Shown: positions 36,152 to 44,291, numbered from the stretch's first letter. The stretch: DNA of 64,000 nucleotides from CAZOOA01 sp964581355 (GCA_964581355.1 CAZOOA010000002.1:62001-126000), one strand, 5' to 3'. Notes: generated by a model not told the origin, from the letters alone. Translations and numbers: made by a program.

Positions 36152-36445
36152 CTAAATATTTCTATCAGACCAATAATTAGGTCTTCTTTTCAAATGAGCT
36201 AAAGCAACGATAATTATTTGTTCGCCGTCAATCCCGTAGATAATGCCATAAGGAAATCGATTCATCAAGCACCGTCTCAAATCATTGTCTATTTGTTCGT
36301 ACAATGCTGGAAAAGCAACAATACGCTTAACAGACTGGTTGAATTCATCAAGAAAACTATTCCCGAGCCCAACTACTTGTTCCTCATACCATAAAAAAGC
36401 TTCGTCAAGTTCCTGTTCAGCTAAAGGCAAAAAGGAAAGCTTCAT
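36152..36445 (-). CDS. RelE/ParE-family toxin
   Basis: A 97-residue protein with the ParE/RelE fold pattern: LPLAEQELDEAFLWYEEQ, then FPALYEQIDNDLRRCLMNRFPYGIIYGID and the C-terminal ALAHLKRRPNYW. Whether it targets gyrase or mRNA cannot be told. Its start overlaps the antitoxin stop by 4 nt, the usual translationally coupled arrangement with antitoxin first. It is next to the TOTE-type gene and could stabilise that island. Confidence 0.9.
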   Translation of the reverse strand: MKLSFLPLAEQELDEAFLWYEEQVVGLGNSFLDEFNQSVKRIVAFPALYEQIDNDLRRCLMNRFPYGIIYGIDGEQIIIVALAHLKRRPNYWSDRNI

Positions 36446-36660
36446 GTTCTTTTATACTTTGACAATACTTCCTCATAGGGTATTGCCTTTACTTTTTCTT
36501 GTTTATAATCACTCCAACGTACTGAGGCCTCTTTAGCCCACAATTTGTCAATTTGAGGATCAGGGGATGCCATATCTCTAATTACTCTATCTACAATTTG
36601 GGCTCTGTCAGAAGGAGGTAATTTTTCTATTTGATTAACCAAATCATCAATAATTCCCAT
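36442..36660 (-). CDS. Antitoxin, putative addiction module component
   Basis: A 72-residue protein like the PF09720 antitoxins: a helical N-terminus with LPPSDRAQIVDRVIRD, then DKLWAKEASVRWSDYKQEKVKAIPYEEVL. The C-terminal half binds and masks the toxin in the family. ATG at 36660 follows GGGAGGATATA. Confidence 0.9.
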   Translation of the reverse strand: MGIIDDLVNQIEKLPPSDRAQIVDRVIRDMASPDPQIDKLWAKEASVRWSDYKQEKVKAIPYEEVLSKYKRT

Positions 36661-36869
36661 TAAGTTATATCCTCCCGGATCTTAATATCTTATTTCAATT
36701 TTACCATAAAATATGGCTTTTTGCAGCCCTTTGTATCACCGTGGTTTGCCCCAATGGAACCTTTCTCCTACAACTCATAAGCGACCTTCCATTCAGCTAC
36801 CATCACAAAAATCTATCCCTTTAAACCCTCTGTAACTCCATTCTCAATGGGTCAAGAAACTTAATTGGC

Positions 36870-36945
36870 ACCAGTGGCAAGTGGAATAACCTATGGATAG
36901 GAATATGGGTTTGTTTTCCCTGCTGGCCTGTTCAAACGCCTCATC
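36870..36945 (-). pseudogene. Remnant of a second DUF255 gene
   Basis: Read on the minus strand, this encodes DEAFEQASRENKPIFLSIGY followed by STCHWC. It aligns with residues of the intact DUF255 protein, DEAFEVAERENKPVFLSVGY then STCHWC, encoded near 32,900. Homology stops just after the CxxC, and nothing of the remaining 640 residues follows. DNA identity is well below 100%, so this is an old or foreign copy rather than a recent duplication. Confidence 0.8.
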
Positions 36946-37101
36946 CTTATTTTTCTTCATGATCTGGAGAAAGTGTTGAGTAGCACCTGAGCTATCTGCG
37001 CGCGGGTAGAATATAATGGCAAATGATACAAGACAGGAATCCGCCCGGCATATTCCTGAAGAAACGCTTTGCAAGTATATCCTACCCGTTTCGGGTTCAT
37101 T

Positions 37102-37119
37102 CCACGGCTAAAGCCGTGG
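37102..37119. repeat. Hairpin resembling an IS200/IS605 end
   Basis: CCACGGCT-AA-AGCCGTGG is a perfect 8-bp stem followed by GCTTTCTGC. Hairpins of this sequence type are common at the ends of IS200/IS605-family elements in Firmicutes. No TnpA or TnpB ORF is nearby, so if the call is right this is a relic. Confidence 0.4.
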
Positions 37120-37158
37120 GCTTTCTGCTGTCTTAATCGTAAAGGCAATGGAGCTGCT

Positions 37159-37611
37159 TTAGTGGTCGAGCAAAACACTTGTTTTGGCAGCTTGCACAAC
37201 GCTTGCGCTTGTGCTTCCTAAAAAGAATTTCTTAAATGAGCTTATCCCTCTTCTGCCCATGACAATGAGATCAACCTGCTCCTCTTCTGCTATAGAGCAA
37301 ATATTGTTGGCAACATGCCCTTCAGCTATTAGGTATTTAATTTTTAGACCCCTATCCTCAAATAATTCTTCGGCTTTCTCTAATATTTCCACCGCTGCTT
37401 TTTCTGGGCTGGTATTACTCAACATTAGGGAAAGCTGCCTGGGAGAATCTCCGTACACACTATTCTCAGCGACATACATGGACGAACTTTCTTTCTTAAT
37501 TACATATAAAACAATTATGTCAGCATTGTATGCCTGAGCAATTGAAATCCCCTTTTTTGCTGATTTGATCGCGTTGTCAGAACCGTCAAATGCTATGAGT
37601 ATTTTTTTCAT
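37159..37611 (-). CDS. Universal stress protein, UspA family
   Basis: A 150-residue single-domain Usp. It starts MKKILIAFDGSDNAIKSAK and carries the ATP-binding motif MGRRGISSFKKFFLGSTS (G-x2-G-x9-G-S), so it belongs to the nucleotide-binding group. Usp proteins affect survival under stress; the exact role is unknown. ATG at 37611 follows AAAGGAGG. Confidence 0.93.
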   Translation of the reverse strand: MKKILIAFDGSDNAIKSAKKGISIAQAYNADIIVLYVIKKESSSMYVAENSVYGDSPRQLSLMLSNTSPEKAAVEILEKAEELFEDRGLKIKYLIAEGHVANNICSIAEEEQVDLIVMGRRGISSFKKFFLGSTSASVVQAAKTSVLLDH

Positions 37612-38434
37612 TATTCTTCCTCCTTTTCCTTAATCCTGCTTCATAATTACACTCAATGGATTTTAATTTTTCCTCCTTTCAAGTATTTAAGCATTAAGAT
37701 CATGTGGGTCGGTATAAGTATTTGAGAAGATATTCGCTACTATATAGTCAATATCCTCCATTGACCTCTATAGAAGATAACAAATAAGCATTATTTTTAA
37801 AAATCGCTGATATTTGAGAAGCTTTTGATTTTTTTCTGAGAAGCTTTTTGAGAAATTGTTAAGAACCAGCGCCGGATAAAATTGGTAACTGCCCAGCCCT
37901 TATGTGATTGCCCAACACGCCGCGGAGCAAAAGTATCTTGGTAGCTTCTTTTTCCAGGACAACTGCTTTCAAACGAAGCTTATTGGAGAACAAAAAATCG
38001 AAGTCAGAACAAATATCACCCTTAAGGGTGATACCTTTTTGTGGTAGAAGCAGGTAAAATGAATCCAATTAAATACCATGAAAAGGAGGTTTAAGCAGCT
38101 TGCCAAAAAACGAAACATTTCTTAACAAAGATATACAAGTCAAGTGATTACAAGGGTAGAGGACGCTGGAAAAAGCACTTGCAGTTCAATCCTGTTTTAA
38201 AAACAGAAATAACCGGGCAAAGCAACGTAAATATTTCCAAAAGAAGATGAAACCACAGGACCAGATCAGAGCTTATAACAGCGTTGCTGCTTCTCCTGGA
38301 ATGGACTGCGCTAAAAAGAAGATAAAACAGAATAACAATTCTTTTTGCTGTGCTATTTGTCCCGTGTTTTTGACTCTATCACCAACCAAAGAAACTTAAA
38401 TATTATTCCTGGTTAGAAAGGACTGGTGAATTAA
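37612..38434. other. AT-rich intergenic region upstream of the SLH gene
   Basis: An 823-nt region without a supportable gene. It has two copies of GAGAAGCTTTT near 37,820-37,850, a perfect 20-bp palindrome (38014-38033), the near-palindrome CTGTTTT-A-AAAACAG near 38,200, and an AAGGAGG before a TTG at about 38,100 that opens only a 15-codon frame. This last could be the start of a decayed gene. Confidence 0.6.
38014..38033. repeat. Perfect 20-bp palindrome
   Basis: TATCACCCTTAAGGGTGATA equals its own reverse complement and is followed by CCTTTTT. It could be an operator or, with a TTAA loop and 8-bp stem, a terminator on the plus strand. Confidence 0.5.
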
Positions 38435-39772
38435 ATGAGAAAAAAAATCTTGCTGACGGCCACGGTCATGGCCCTGGCCCTGCTTGTGGGGCTCTGCGCC
38501 GGTGTGGCGGCGGAAGCAACCAGTGATGACTATGCCTGGGTGCTGGTGGAAAAACAATACTACGATGTTCAGATGCGCTCGGATGACGAGTATTCCACTG
38601 CTGCGCTAGGTGAAAGAGAATGGTCTCACAACAACAGAAACAATTACTATAACCACAGTGAACAGCGTGTAGAACTTAAAAGAGGGGGCGTAAGAAGAAA
38701 CACAAGCTTTCCCTGGCAGGATATACACACTATATACAGCTGGAATTCACCGCCAGAGGTGGTCCGAGCCGGTGGAAACATTTCCTTCACAGTGAACCTG
38801 GAGGTAATAAATAATGAACCGGGCGGGTTGTTTACCACGCTTAGTTGGATTGGACCTGATGGAGGATACAACCGGGGATTTAAGATGACTACACCGGAAG
38901 AAGCGAAAGGTGCTTATATCCTTGCCACTGGACTTCCAACAGGCGATCTGACAACTCCTTCAACATTTCGCGAATCGGATTCCACATATCTTCTTCAGGA
39001 ATCCGGGACTGTTGCCTTTACGTGTAACCAGTTCCTGGGGCAAGGAAGAGAAGGGAACCCCGGGGATCAAGATAATATTGAGATCCGTGTTGGGACGAGT
39101 AACTTTTTTGTCTACGAAAATTATATTTATGAATGGAAAAGAGTAAGCACAGCAGAACCTGCACCGGAACCGGCACCAGCCCCCGACCCCGCCCCTCAGC
39201 CGGGCGCTTTCTCCGACTTAAGCCCGGACCACTGGGCCTATGATGATATCATGGAGATGGTGGAATTAGGCATTTTAAGCGGCTACCCCGACGGGACTTT
39301 CCGTCCCAACGACGTGGTAACCCGGGCCGAATTTGCCACGATTATGGTGCAGGCATTGGAGCTGCAAACAGCCAGACCAGCGTCCCCGACTTTCGCCGAT
39401 GTAGGGCCAGACCACTGGGCTTTTGAAGATGTGGAGTCGGCAAGGGACTATTTAACCGGCTACGAGAACCCGCGGACTGGAGAACTTTCATTTCTACCCG
39501 GTGGGGATGCAGTCCGGGAGGATGTTGCTGTAGCTATTGTCAAAGCTCAGGGCTACGGTGACGAAACTGCCGACTTGAGCCTGCTCAACCAGTTCTCCGA
39601 TCAGGGTGAAATCTCGGATGCACTGCGTGATCATGTGGCTATTGCTGTAGAGAAAGGATATATGCAGGGAACCAACATCGGCTTCGAACCTCAAAAACCC
39701 TTGACCCGCGCCGAGGCCTGCACGCTGTTACTGCGGATCATCCATGCTGAGCTGGAAAAAGTCACTTTATAG
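38435..39772 (+). CDS. S-layer homology (SLH) domain exported protein
   Basis: One of only two convincing plus-strand genes. The 445-residue product has a signal peptide (MRKKILLTATVMALALLVGL, cut near AGVAA). An unrecognised beta-rich exported domain of about 190 residues follows, then a Pro/Ala linker (PEPAPAPDPAPQPG) and three SLH repeats: FSDLSPDHWAYDDIMEMVEL with GYPDGTFRPNDVVTRAEF; FADVGPDHWAFEDVESARDY; and FSDQGEISDALRDHVAIAVE with FEPQKPLTRAEA. SLH repeats bind pyruvylated secondary wall polymer. The second repeat is diverged at its end. ATG at 38435 follows AAAGGACTGGTGA. Confidence 0.93.
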   Translation: MRKKILLTATVMALALLVGLCAGVAAEATSDDYAWVLVEKQYYDVQMRSDDEYSTAALGEREWSHNNRNNYYNHSEQRVELKRGGVRRNTSFPWQDIHTIYSWNSPPEVVRAGGNISFTVNLEVINNEPGGLFTTLSWIGPDGGYNRGFKMTTPEEAKGAYILATGLPTGDLTTPSTFRESDSTYLLQESGTVAFTCNQFLGQGREGNPGDQDNIEIRVGTSNFFVYENYIYEWKRVSTAEPAPEPAPAPDPAPQPGAFSDLSPDHWAYDDIMEMVELGILSGYPDGTFRPNDVVTRAEFATIMVQALELQTARPASPTFADVGPDHWAFEDVESARDYLTGYENPRTGELSFLPGGDAVREDVAVAIVKAQGYGDETADLSLLNQFSDQGEISDALRDHVAIAVEKGYMQGTNIGFEPQKPLTRAEACTLLLRIIHAELEKVTL

Positions 39773-39839
39773 TATGAAAAACCGTGTTTTGGCGCTGTCG
39801 TCCGGACGAATGCGCCAACTCTCCGGTTAGGGGGGCGGG
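39771..39839 (+). repeat. Structured intergenic element, shortened copy C
   Basis: This begins within the SLH stop codon. It matches copy A (2944-3057) over about 67 nt with two or three differences, but lacks the 45 nt corresponding to 2979-3023. The junction falls at CCGG, which flanks the missing segment in copy A. The shortened form is a compact hairpin: TTGGCGC-TG-TCGTCCGGACGA-AT-GCGCCAA (39789-39818). Confidence 0.8.
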
Positions 39840-40110
39840 ATGCAGGGGGACGGGCCCTCTCATTTTCCCCGCCGGGACCTTCGCTGCATTCCGGGAGCCT
39901 TTTAAGGGGACATTTCTCTGCAAGAGATTTGTCCCCTTGCTTGATGAGCTCTACCTTCCCCACAAATTCACTTACAAATAGCTCTGGGAAGATACCTGGA
40001 AAAAACAAAATATTTTGTATCTTTTGCCAAGCTGGCAGGAACAGGGACACCCTTTGTCGAATCTTTTAACAGGATCAATTTACCTTCAACGAGGTGGGAG
40101 GTGAAGTGAA
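39773..40110. other. Intergenic region after the SLH gene
   Basis: A 338-nt gap with copy C of the structured element, then a GC-rich stretch, then a strong hairpin (39904-39938). The last 30 nt carry the ribosome site of the next small gene. Confidence 0.6.
39904..39938. repeat. Strong hairpin AAGGGGACA/TGTCCCCTT
   Basis: AAGGGGACA pairs with TGTCCCCTT and, inside a TT/TT internal loop, TCTCT pairs with AGAGA around a 3-nt loop. No T-run of length follows. It resembles short palindromic repeats in other Clostridia, but I see only one copy here. Confidence 0.6.
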
Positions 40111-40365
40111 ATGTCTGTCAAAGATGTTTTGGAGGAGTTGGAAGTTGGCCAAACCTATACATGCGAGCAGTTGAGAAACTTTATTGCTTACAACCAGTGC
40201 GGATCTGTCATTTTCTGCAAAGAAAGCCTCATGTGTAAAGACAACCCAAAAGCAAATTTCACGGTGGAAGAAATACTGGAAGGTTATATCAGCAGGAGAA
40301 GGAATGACTACAAAAACCATTTTGATACCAAACAGAAAATTTATATTGTGTCAAGGGCAGGGTAA
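40111..40365 (+). CDS. Small protein of unknown family
   Basis: I do not recognise this 84-residue protein (MSVKDVLEELEVGQTYTCEQ at the N-terminus). It has three cysteines, a mostly alpha-helical pattern and a basic C-terminal half (ISRRRNDYKNH). It is supported by GGGAGGTG 9 nt before the ATG and by ordinary codon use. It is the only other plus-strand gene here and stands alone after the SLH gene. Confidence 0.65.
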   Translation: MSVKDVLEELEVGQTYTCEQLRNFIAYNQCGSVIFCKESLMCKDNPKANFTVEEILEGYISRRRNDYKNHFDTKQKIYIVSRAG

Positions 40366-40443
40366 ATAGAAGCGAAATCAAAAAAAGCTGGGCAAATTTT
40401 GCAGAACTTATTTCCCCGGGGCCATTTAAAATACAAGTATTAA

Positions 40444-43400
40444 TTATTTATCTTGCCGGTGATACTTTTTTGTCAGGGCATAAAGCCGTCCCGCCAGGGA
40501 CGGATCCCACTGGTCCGGGGAAAGTCGCCAGTCCCAGTTTCCTTCCGCCGTGCCGGGAATATTCATGCGGGCTTCTGTACCCAAACCCAGGAGATCCTGC
40601 ATAGGGAAAATTACCTTGCAAGCATCACTGTGCATGGCCATTTCAATATAGTGCCAGCTCACTTCAGGCTGGTCGGCAGCTTTTTTTTCCGGGTCGATTT
40701 CCGGCTCCACGTACCTCCGGTACCAGCCCAGCATGGTATCATTATCGTGTGTCCCGGTATATAATACCGTGTTTTTTTTGTGCAGAGGAAATTCAAGCTT
40801 TTCTCCCGGTTTGCCCTTAAGAGCAAACTGCATGATCAGCATCCCAGGAAACCCAAGCCTTGTTTTCAAATCCTCCACTTCAGGAGTAATATAGCCCAGG
40901 TCTTCGGCAATAAACTCCACCGGCTCCAACTCTTCCATTACTTCCCGGAAAAAAGGTTCACCGGGCCCTTGGACCCAGCGCCCGTTTATAGCTGTCTCTT
41001 CTCCGGCGGGAATTTCCCAGTAGGCTTCAAAACCCCGGAAATGATCGATCCGGATCACATCCACCAGCCTGGACAGGAGGGCAAAGCGGTCTTTCCACCA
41101 GCGGTAGCCGTCTTCAGCCATGCTGTCCCAGCGGTAGTGGGGATTACCCCACAGCTGTCCGGTTTCACTAAAATAATCCGGGGGAACACCGGCCACTTTT
41201 TGGGGAGCGCCTTTTTCATCCAGTTGAAACAGTTCGGGGTGGCTCCAGACATCGCTGCTGTCGTGGGCCACAAAAATGGGAAGATCGCCCACGATGCGAA
41301 TTCCTTTTTCCTGCGCATAGTCTTTCACGGCAGCCCACTGCTGGAAAAAAATGAACTGGAGAAACTTGTGATAAGCGATCACCCCATCCAGTTCCTGGCG
41401 ATATCTTTCCAGGGTCTCGGGATCTCGAAAGGCCGCCCCATGCTCCCACTGGTCCCACGCCACTCCATTAAAATAACTTTTCAGCGCCATGAACAGGGCA
41501 TAATCCTCCAACCAGCAAGCATTTTCCCGGCAAAAATCCCGGTAGTCAGCACGCTGCGGACCGCCGCGCTCTTGAAACCGGGTATAAGCCCGGGAGAAAA
41601 GTCCGGCTTTAAAAGTTTCCACTGCAGGAAAGTCAACCCGGTCCTTGGGAAAAACAGGACATTCTAAATGGAGTTCATCCAGCAGGCCGTCATGGGCCAG
41701 CTTGCGCGGGTCAATGAGCATATGGTTGCCGGCAAAAGCGGAAAAACACTGGTATGGGGAAAACCCGATACCGGGAGGGTTCAGGGGCAGGATCTGCCAC
41801 AACTTCTGCCCGCTGTCCTGCAGGAAGTCGACAAAATCAAAGGCTTCATCTCCCATGTCTCCAATTCCGAAAGGCGAGGGCAGGGAAGTGGGATGCAGCA
41901 GCACACCGCTTTCCCGGAATTCCTGGTAATTTGAGCTCCAGCGGTCCTGGAGCAGAAGGCGCCCTTCCAGGGGTTTCAGGCTCAGCTCCAACCGGCCTTC
42001 CTGGAGCGGGAACGCTTTGTAATCGGCCAATACGTCCACCAGGTTCCCTTCACACCAGGGGGACAAATCCAGGGAAAGAGCAGCTGATTGTTCCATGTCC
42101 CGGTTGAATAGCACCACAGCCGTGTTATCTTTCTTGGGCTGCCCGAAAATATCCCACCCATTTTCGATAATTCTCATAAACCCATAGACAGGTCCCTCGG
42201 CATGGAGCAACTGCCAGGCGCCCGTTTGCAGGACATCGTAGTGATTGCGCAGAGCGGAAATGGTTTTATACCATTCAACCAGCTCCTGGTTTTCTTCTCC
42301 CCAAGGATAGGTCTTACGGTTTTCCGGGTCCTTTCCACCTTCCAGACCCGCTTCGTCACCGTAATAGATGCAGGGAACACCGGGAAATGTGAACTGCAAC
42401 AGGGAGAAAAGTTGCTGACGCTGCAAAAGGATATCCTCTTTGTGGTGAAGGTCAAGGCTTGCAGGCAACCCCCGGCCCAGCTCCGTGCGGATCCGGGCTA
42501 CGTCGTGGCTGCCGGCCAGGTTCAAAGCATTGTAAAAATGCTCTCGCGGATAGTTTTCATAAAGGCTCATCAGAGCCATGTGTGCTTCTTGTGCATCTTT
42601 TTTGCCCAGGAAAAAGTCCAGCAGGATACGGCGAAAAGGATAGTTCATTGTGGAATCCAGTTCTTCACCCAGCAGGTATTCACGCCTTTCGCTGTAACTG
42701 ATCTTGTTGGAAGCATCCTCCCAGACTTCACCAATGAGTATCGAGTCAGGATCCAGTTCTTTCATCACCCGGCGCAGGTTCTTGACAAAAGCGTCGGGAA
42801 GCTCATCGACCACGTCCAAACGCCACCCTTTGGCCCCTTTACGCTGCCATTGCCGGGTAACACTGTCCTGGTCAAAGATGATGAAATCCTGGTAAGAGGG
42901 TTCCAGTTCTTCCACATTGGGCATGGTTTCGATACCCCACCAGGAATCATACTCATCCGGGTATTCGCTGAAACGGTACCAGCTGAAATAGGGGGAATGG
43001 ACAGACTGGTACGCTCCCAGGGACTTATAGTTCCCTTCCCGGTTGAAATATATACTGTCGCTGCCGGTATGGCTGAAAACCCCATCCAGGATCACATGGA
43101 TACCCAGGCGCCGTCCTTCGTCACACAGGGTTGCAAAAAGCTCTTCTGTCCCGTACATGGGGTCGATTTTGTGGTAGTCGCCGGTATCGTACTTGTGGTT
43201 GCTCGGGGCCTCAAAGATGGGGTTAAAGTAAATGGCTCTAATACCCAGGGATTTTAAATAAGTTAGCTTCTGCCGAACTCCCTCCAGGTTCCCACCGAAA
43301 AAATCCCAGCGGATCACATGACCTGTCTTGACGTCCCGGATGTAGACAGGGTCATTGTTCCAGTGGGCGTGGACAAGGCTGTTTTTCTTGGGAGATAAAA

Positions 43401-43977
43401 TTGTATTTCCATGGCCATTATGGAAGCGCTCAACAAATATTTGATACACAACAGCCCCCCTGAACCAGGAAGGAGTGGTTAATCCTGGAGCATGTACAGT
43501 AACCTGAAAAGCCGGGGGGATCTCCCGGGTCAACTGCCCCGGGCCACCTGTCTGCTCCCTGTTATTACCATAATAATAGGTTCCATCTTCCCGCTGGATC
43601 ACAAAGTAATACCAGAGAAGCCCGGGCAGCTCCGGGGCATAAAACTCCACGTGAAAAATTGACCCGCCGGGAAAAAGGCCGGACTGATCTTGATCAGGCA
43701 AAGCAAACCATCCAGGATCTTCTGTTCCCCCGGAAAGCTCATTCTTCCCGGGAAGAAGTTTCAGCTCCTCTACCTTCTCTTTCCCGGAACGCTCGAAAAT
43801 TGCCCTCAGGGCGATGGAGCGGATCGCTGTTTCGCTGCCAGGTTCTAACCCATTATCCCCGGTTTCCGGGGTTGTTGCTGCTACGTTAGCCCGGAGCAGG
43901 AGCGCCTGTCCACAGGGAACAGCGCCAAAAGGATTGCGGTAAAACAGGTTGTGGGAGTCATGATAAAACCAGTCCAT
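40444..43977 (-). CDS. GH13 amylase - GH77 4-alpha-glucanotransferase fusion
   Basis: A 1177-residue fusion. Residues about 1-160 form an N-terminal beta domain like those of neopullulanases. A GH13 barrel follows (about 165-600): nucleophile Asp in GWRLDVVDELPD, acid Glu in ILIGEVWED and the transition-state Asp in LAGSHDVAR. From about residue 685 a complete GH77 MalQ begins (SGVLLHPTSLPSPFGIGDMG): nucleophile in VIRIDHFRGFEAYW, acid Glu in FIAEDLGYITPEV and Asp in YTGTHDNDTMLGWY. Together the halves could cut branched or limit dextrins and shuffle the released maltodextrins so that GlgP can use them. It is the last gene of the glycogen cluster. ATG at 43977 follows AGGAGG. Confidence 0.93.
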   Translation of the reverse strand: MDWFYHDSHNLFYRNPFGAVPCGQALLLRANVAATTPETGDNGLEPGSETAIRSIALRAIFERSGKEKVEELKLLPGKNELSGGTEDPGWFALPDQDQSGLFPGGSIFHVEFYAPELPGLLWYYFVIQREDGTYYYGNNREQTGGPGQLTREIPPAFQVTVHAPGLTTPSWFRGAVVYQIFVERFHNGHGNTILSPKKNSLVHAHWNNDPVYIRDVKTGHVIRWDFFGGNLEGVRQKLTYLKSLGIRAIYFNPIFEAPSNHKYDTGDYHKIDPMYGTEELFATLCDEGRRLGIHVILDGVFSHTGSDSIYFNREGNYKSLGAYQSVHSPYFSWYRFSEYPDEYDSWWGIETMPNVEELEPSYQDFIIFDQDSVTRQWQRKGAKGWRLDVVDELPDAFVKNLRRVMKELDPDSILIGEVWEDASNKISYSERREYLLGEELDSTMNYPFRRILLDFFLGKKDAQEAHMALMSLYENYPREHFYNALNLAGSHDVARIRTELGRGLPASLDLHHKEDILLQRQQLFSLLQFTFPGVPCIYYGDEAGLEGGKDPENRKTYPWGEENQELVEWYKTISALRNHYDVLQTGAWQLLHAEGPVYGFMRIIENGWDIFGQPKKDNTAVVLFNRDMEQSAALSLDLSPWCEGNLVDVLADYKAFPLQEGRLELSLKPLEGRLLLQDRWSSNYQEFRESGVLLHPTSLPSPFGIGDMGDEAFDFVDFLQDSGQKLWQILPLNPPGIGFSPYQCFSAFAGNHMLIDPRKLAHDGLLDELHLECPVFPKDRVDFPAVETFKAGLFSRAYTRFQERGGPQRADYRDFCRENACWLEDYALFMALKSYFNGVAWDQWEHGAAFRDPETLERYRQELDGVIAYHKFLQFIFFQQWAAVKDYAQEKGIRIVGDLPIFVAHDSSDVWSHPELFQLDEKGAPQKVAGVPPDYFSETGQLWGNPHYRWDSMAEDGYRWWKDRFALLSRLVDVIRIDHFRGFEAYWEIPAGEETAINGRWVQGPGEPFFREVMEELEPVEFIAEDLGYITPEVEDLKTRLGFPGMLIMQFALKGKPGEKLEFPLHKKNTVLYTGTHDNDTMLGWYRRYVEPEIDPEKKAADQPEVSWHYIEMAMHSDACKVIFPMQDLLGLGTEARMNIPGTAEGNWDWRLSPDQWDPSLAGRLYALTKKYHRQDK

Positions 43978-44291
43978 AAAAAGCCTCCTGTAAATATTCT
44001 AACCGCCACGGCCCTCGCGGACCACAACAGGGGACGAAAATGGTTTTCAAACCGCTTCCGCCTGGAGGAGGTCCGTTTTCCCTGTATCGGCGAATTTGTC
44101 AAGCGGCTAAAAGCGCTTGGCGAAGTGAAAGCTGGGAGCCGGCCCGGCGGGCATGGACGCCCGCCGCCTGCAACCGTGGCAGGATGCCTAAATTTGCAGG
44201 TCTGCCGGCGGGAAGTTTGAACTGAGCCCTAGCGTTTTGCCGCGAAAATAACCGGAGCCGATACCGGGAAACTTAAAACTCCATTCTCATA
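43978..44291. other. glgP to GH13-GH77 intergenic region
   Basis: A 314-nt GC-rich gap with no gene. It contains copy 2 of the 43-nt hairpin motif (43999-44041) and the stem GGCGGGC/GCCCGCC near 44,140-44,165. ACAGGG near 44,080 can pair with CCCTGT inside the 43-nt motif, so a larger folded leader for the GH13-GH77 gene is possible. Confidence 0.6.
43999..44041 (-). repeat. Conserved 43-nt hairpin motif, copy 2
   Basis: On the minus strand this reads TCCCCTGTTGTGG, the stem GGTCC/GGGCC with loop GCGA, then GTGGCGGTTAG. It lies 22-64 nt before the GH13-GH77 start codon and matches 3091-3133 at 36 of 43 positions. In front of it GTTTGAAAACCA resembles GTGTTGAAAACCA in front of copy 1. Confidence 0.6.

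Larger units (their letters stand above)
36661..37158. other. Degenerate region between toxin-antitoxin pair and uspA
   Basis: A 498-nt stretch with no intact gene. It contains a remnant of a DUF255 gene (36870-36945), a copy of CAACTCATAAGC shared with 7892-7930, and a perfect hairpin that resembles an IS200/IS605-type end (37102-37119). Confidence 0.6.

Noticed and set aside
36122..36202. 26-codon plus-strand ORF after TGAGGAG (MAWKNIPGPL...)
   Set aside because: It has a good ribosome site, but it is very short and runs into the toxin gene on the other strand. No family resemblance.
36844..37074. Complete 76-codon gene around the DUF255 fragment
   Set aside because: Only 26 codons match DUF255. 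The upstream part is unrelated, and there is no ribosome site, so it is treated as a remnant.
37859..38068. 69-codon minus-strand ORF upstream of the SLH gene
   Set aside because: No ribosome site, and the palindrome at 38014-38033 lies inside it. Could be debris of an old gene but not supportable.
42202..43257. 351-codon plus-strand ORF inside the GH13-GH77 gene
   Set aside because: It is the antisense shadow of a well-supported catalytic domain, with no ribosome site.
43978..44291. tRNA or small stable RNA in the GC-rich gap
   Set aside because: No cloverleaf, T-loop (GTTCGANTC) or CCA pattern could be drawn; only isolated hairpins are visible.
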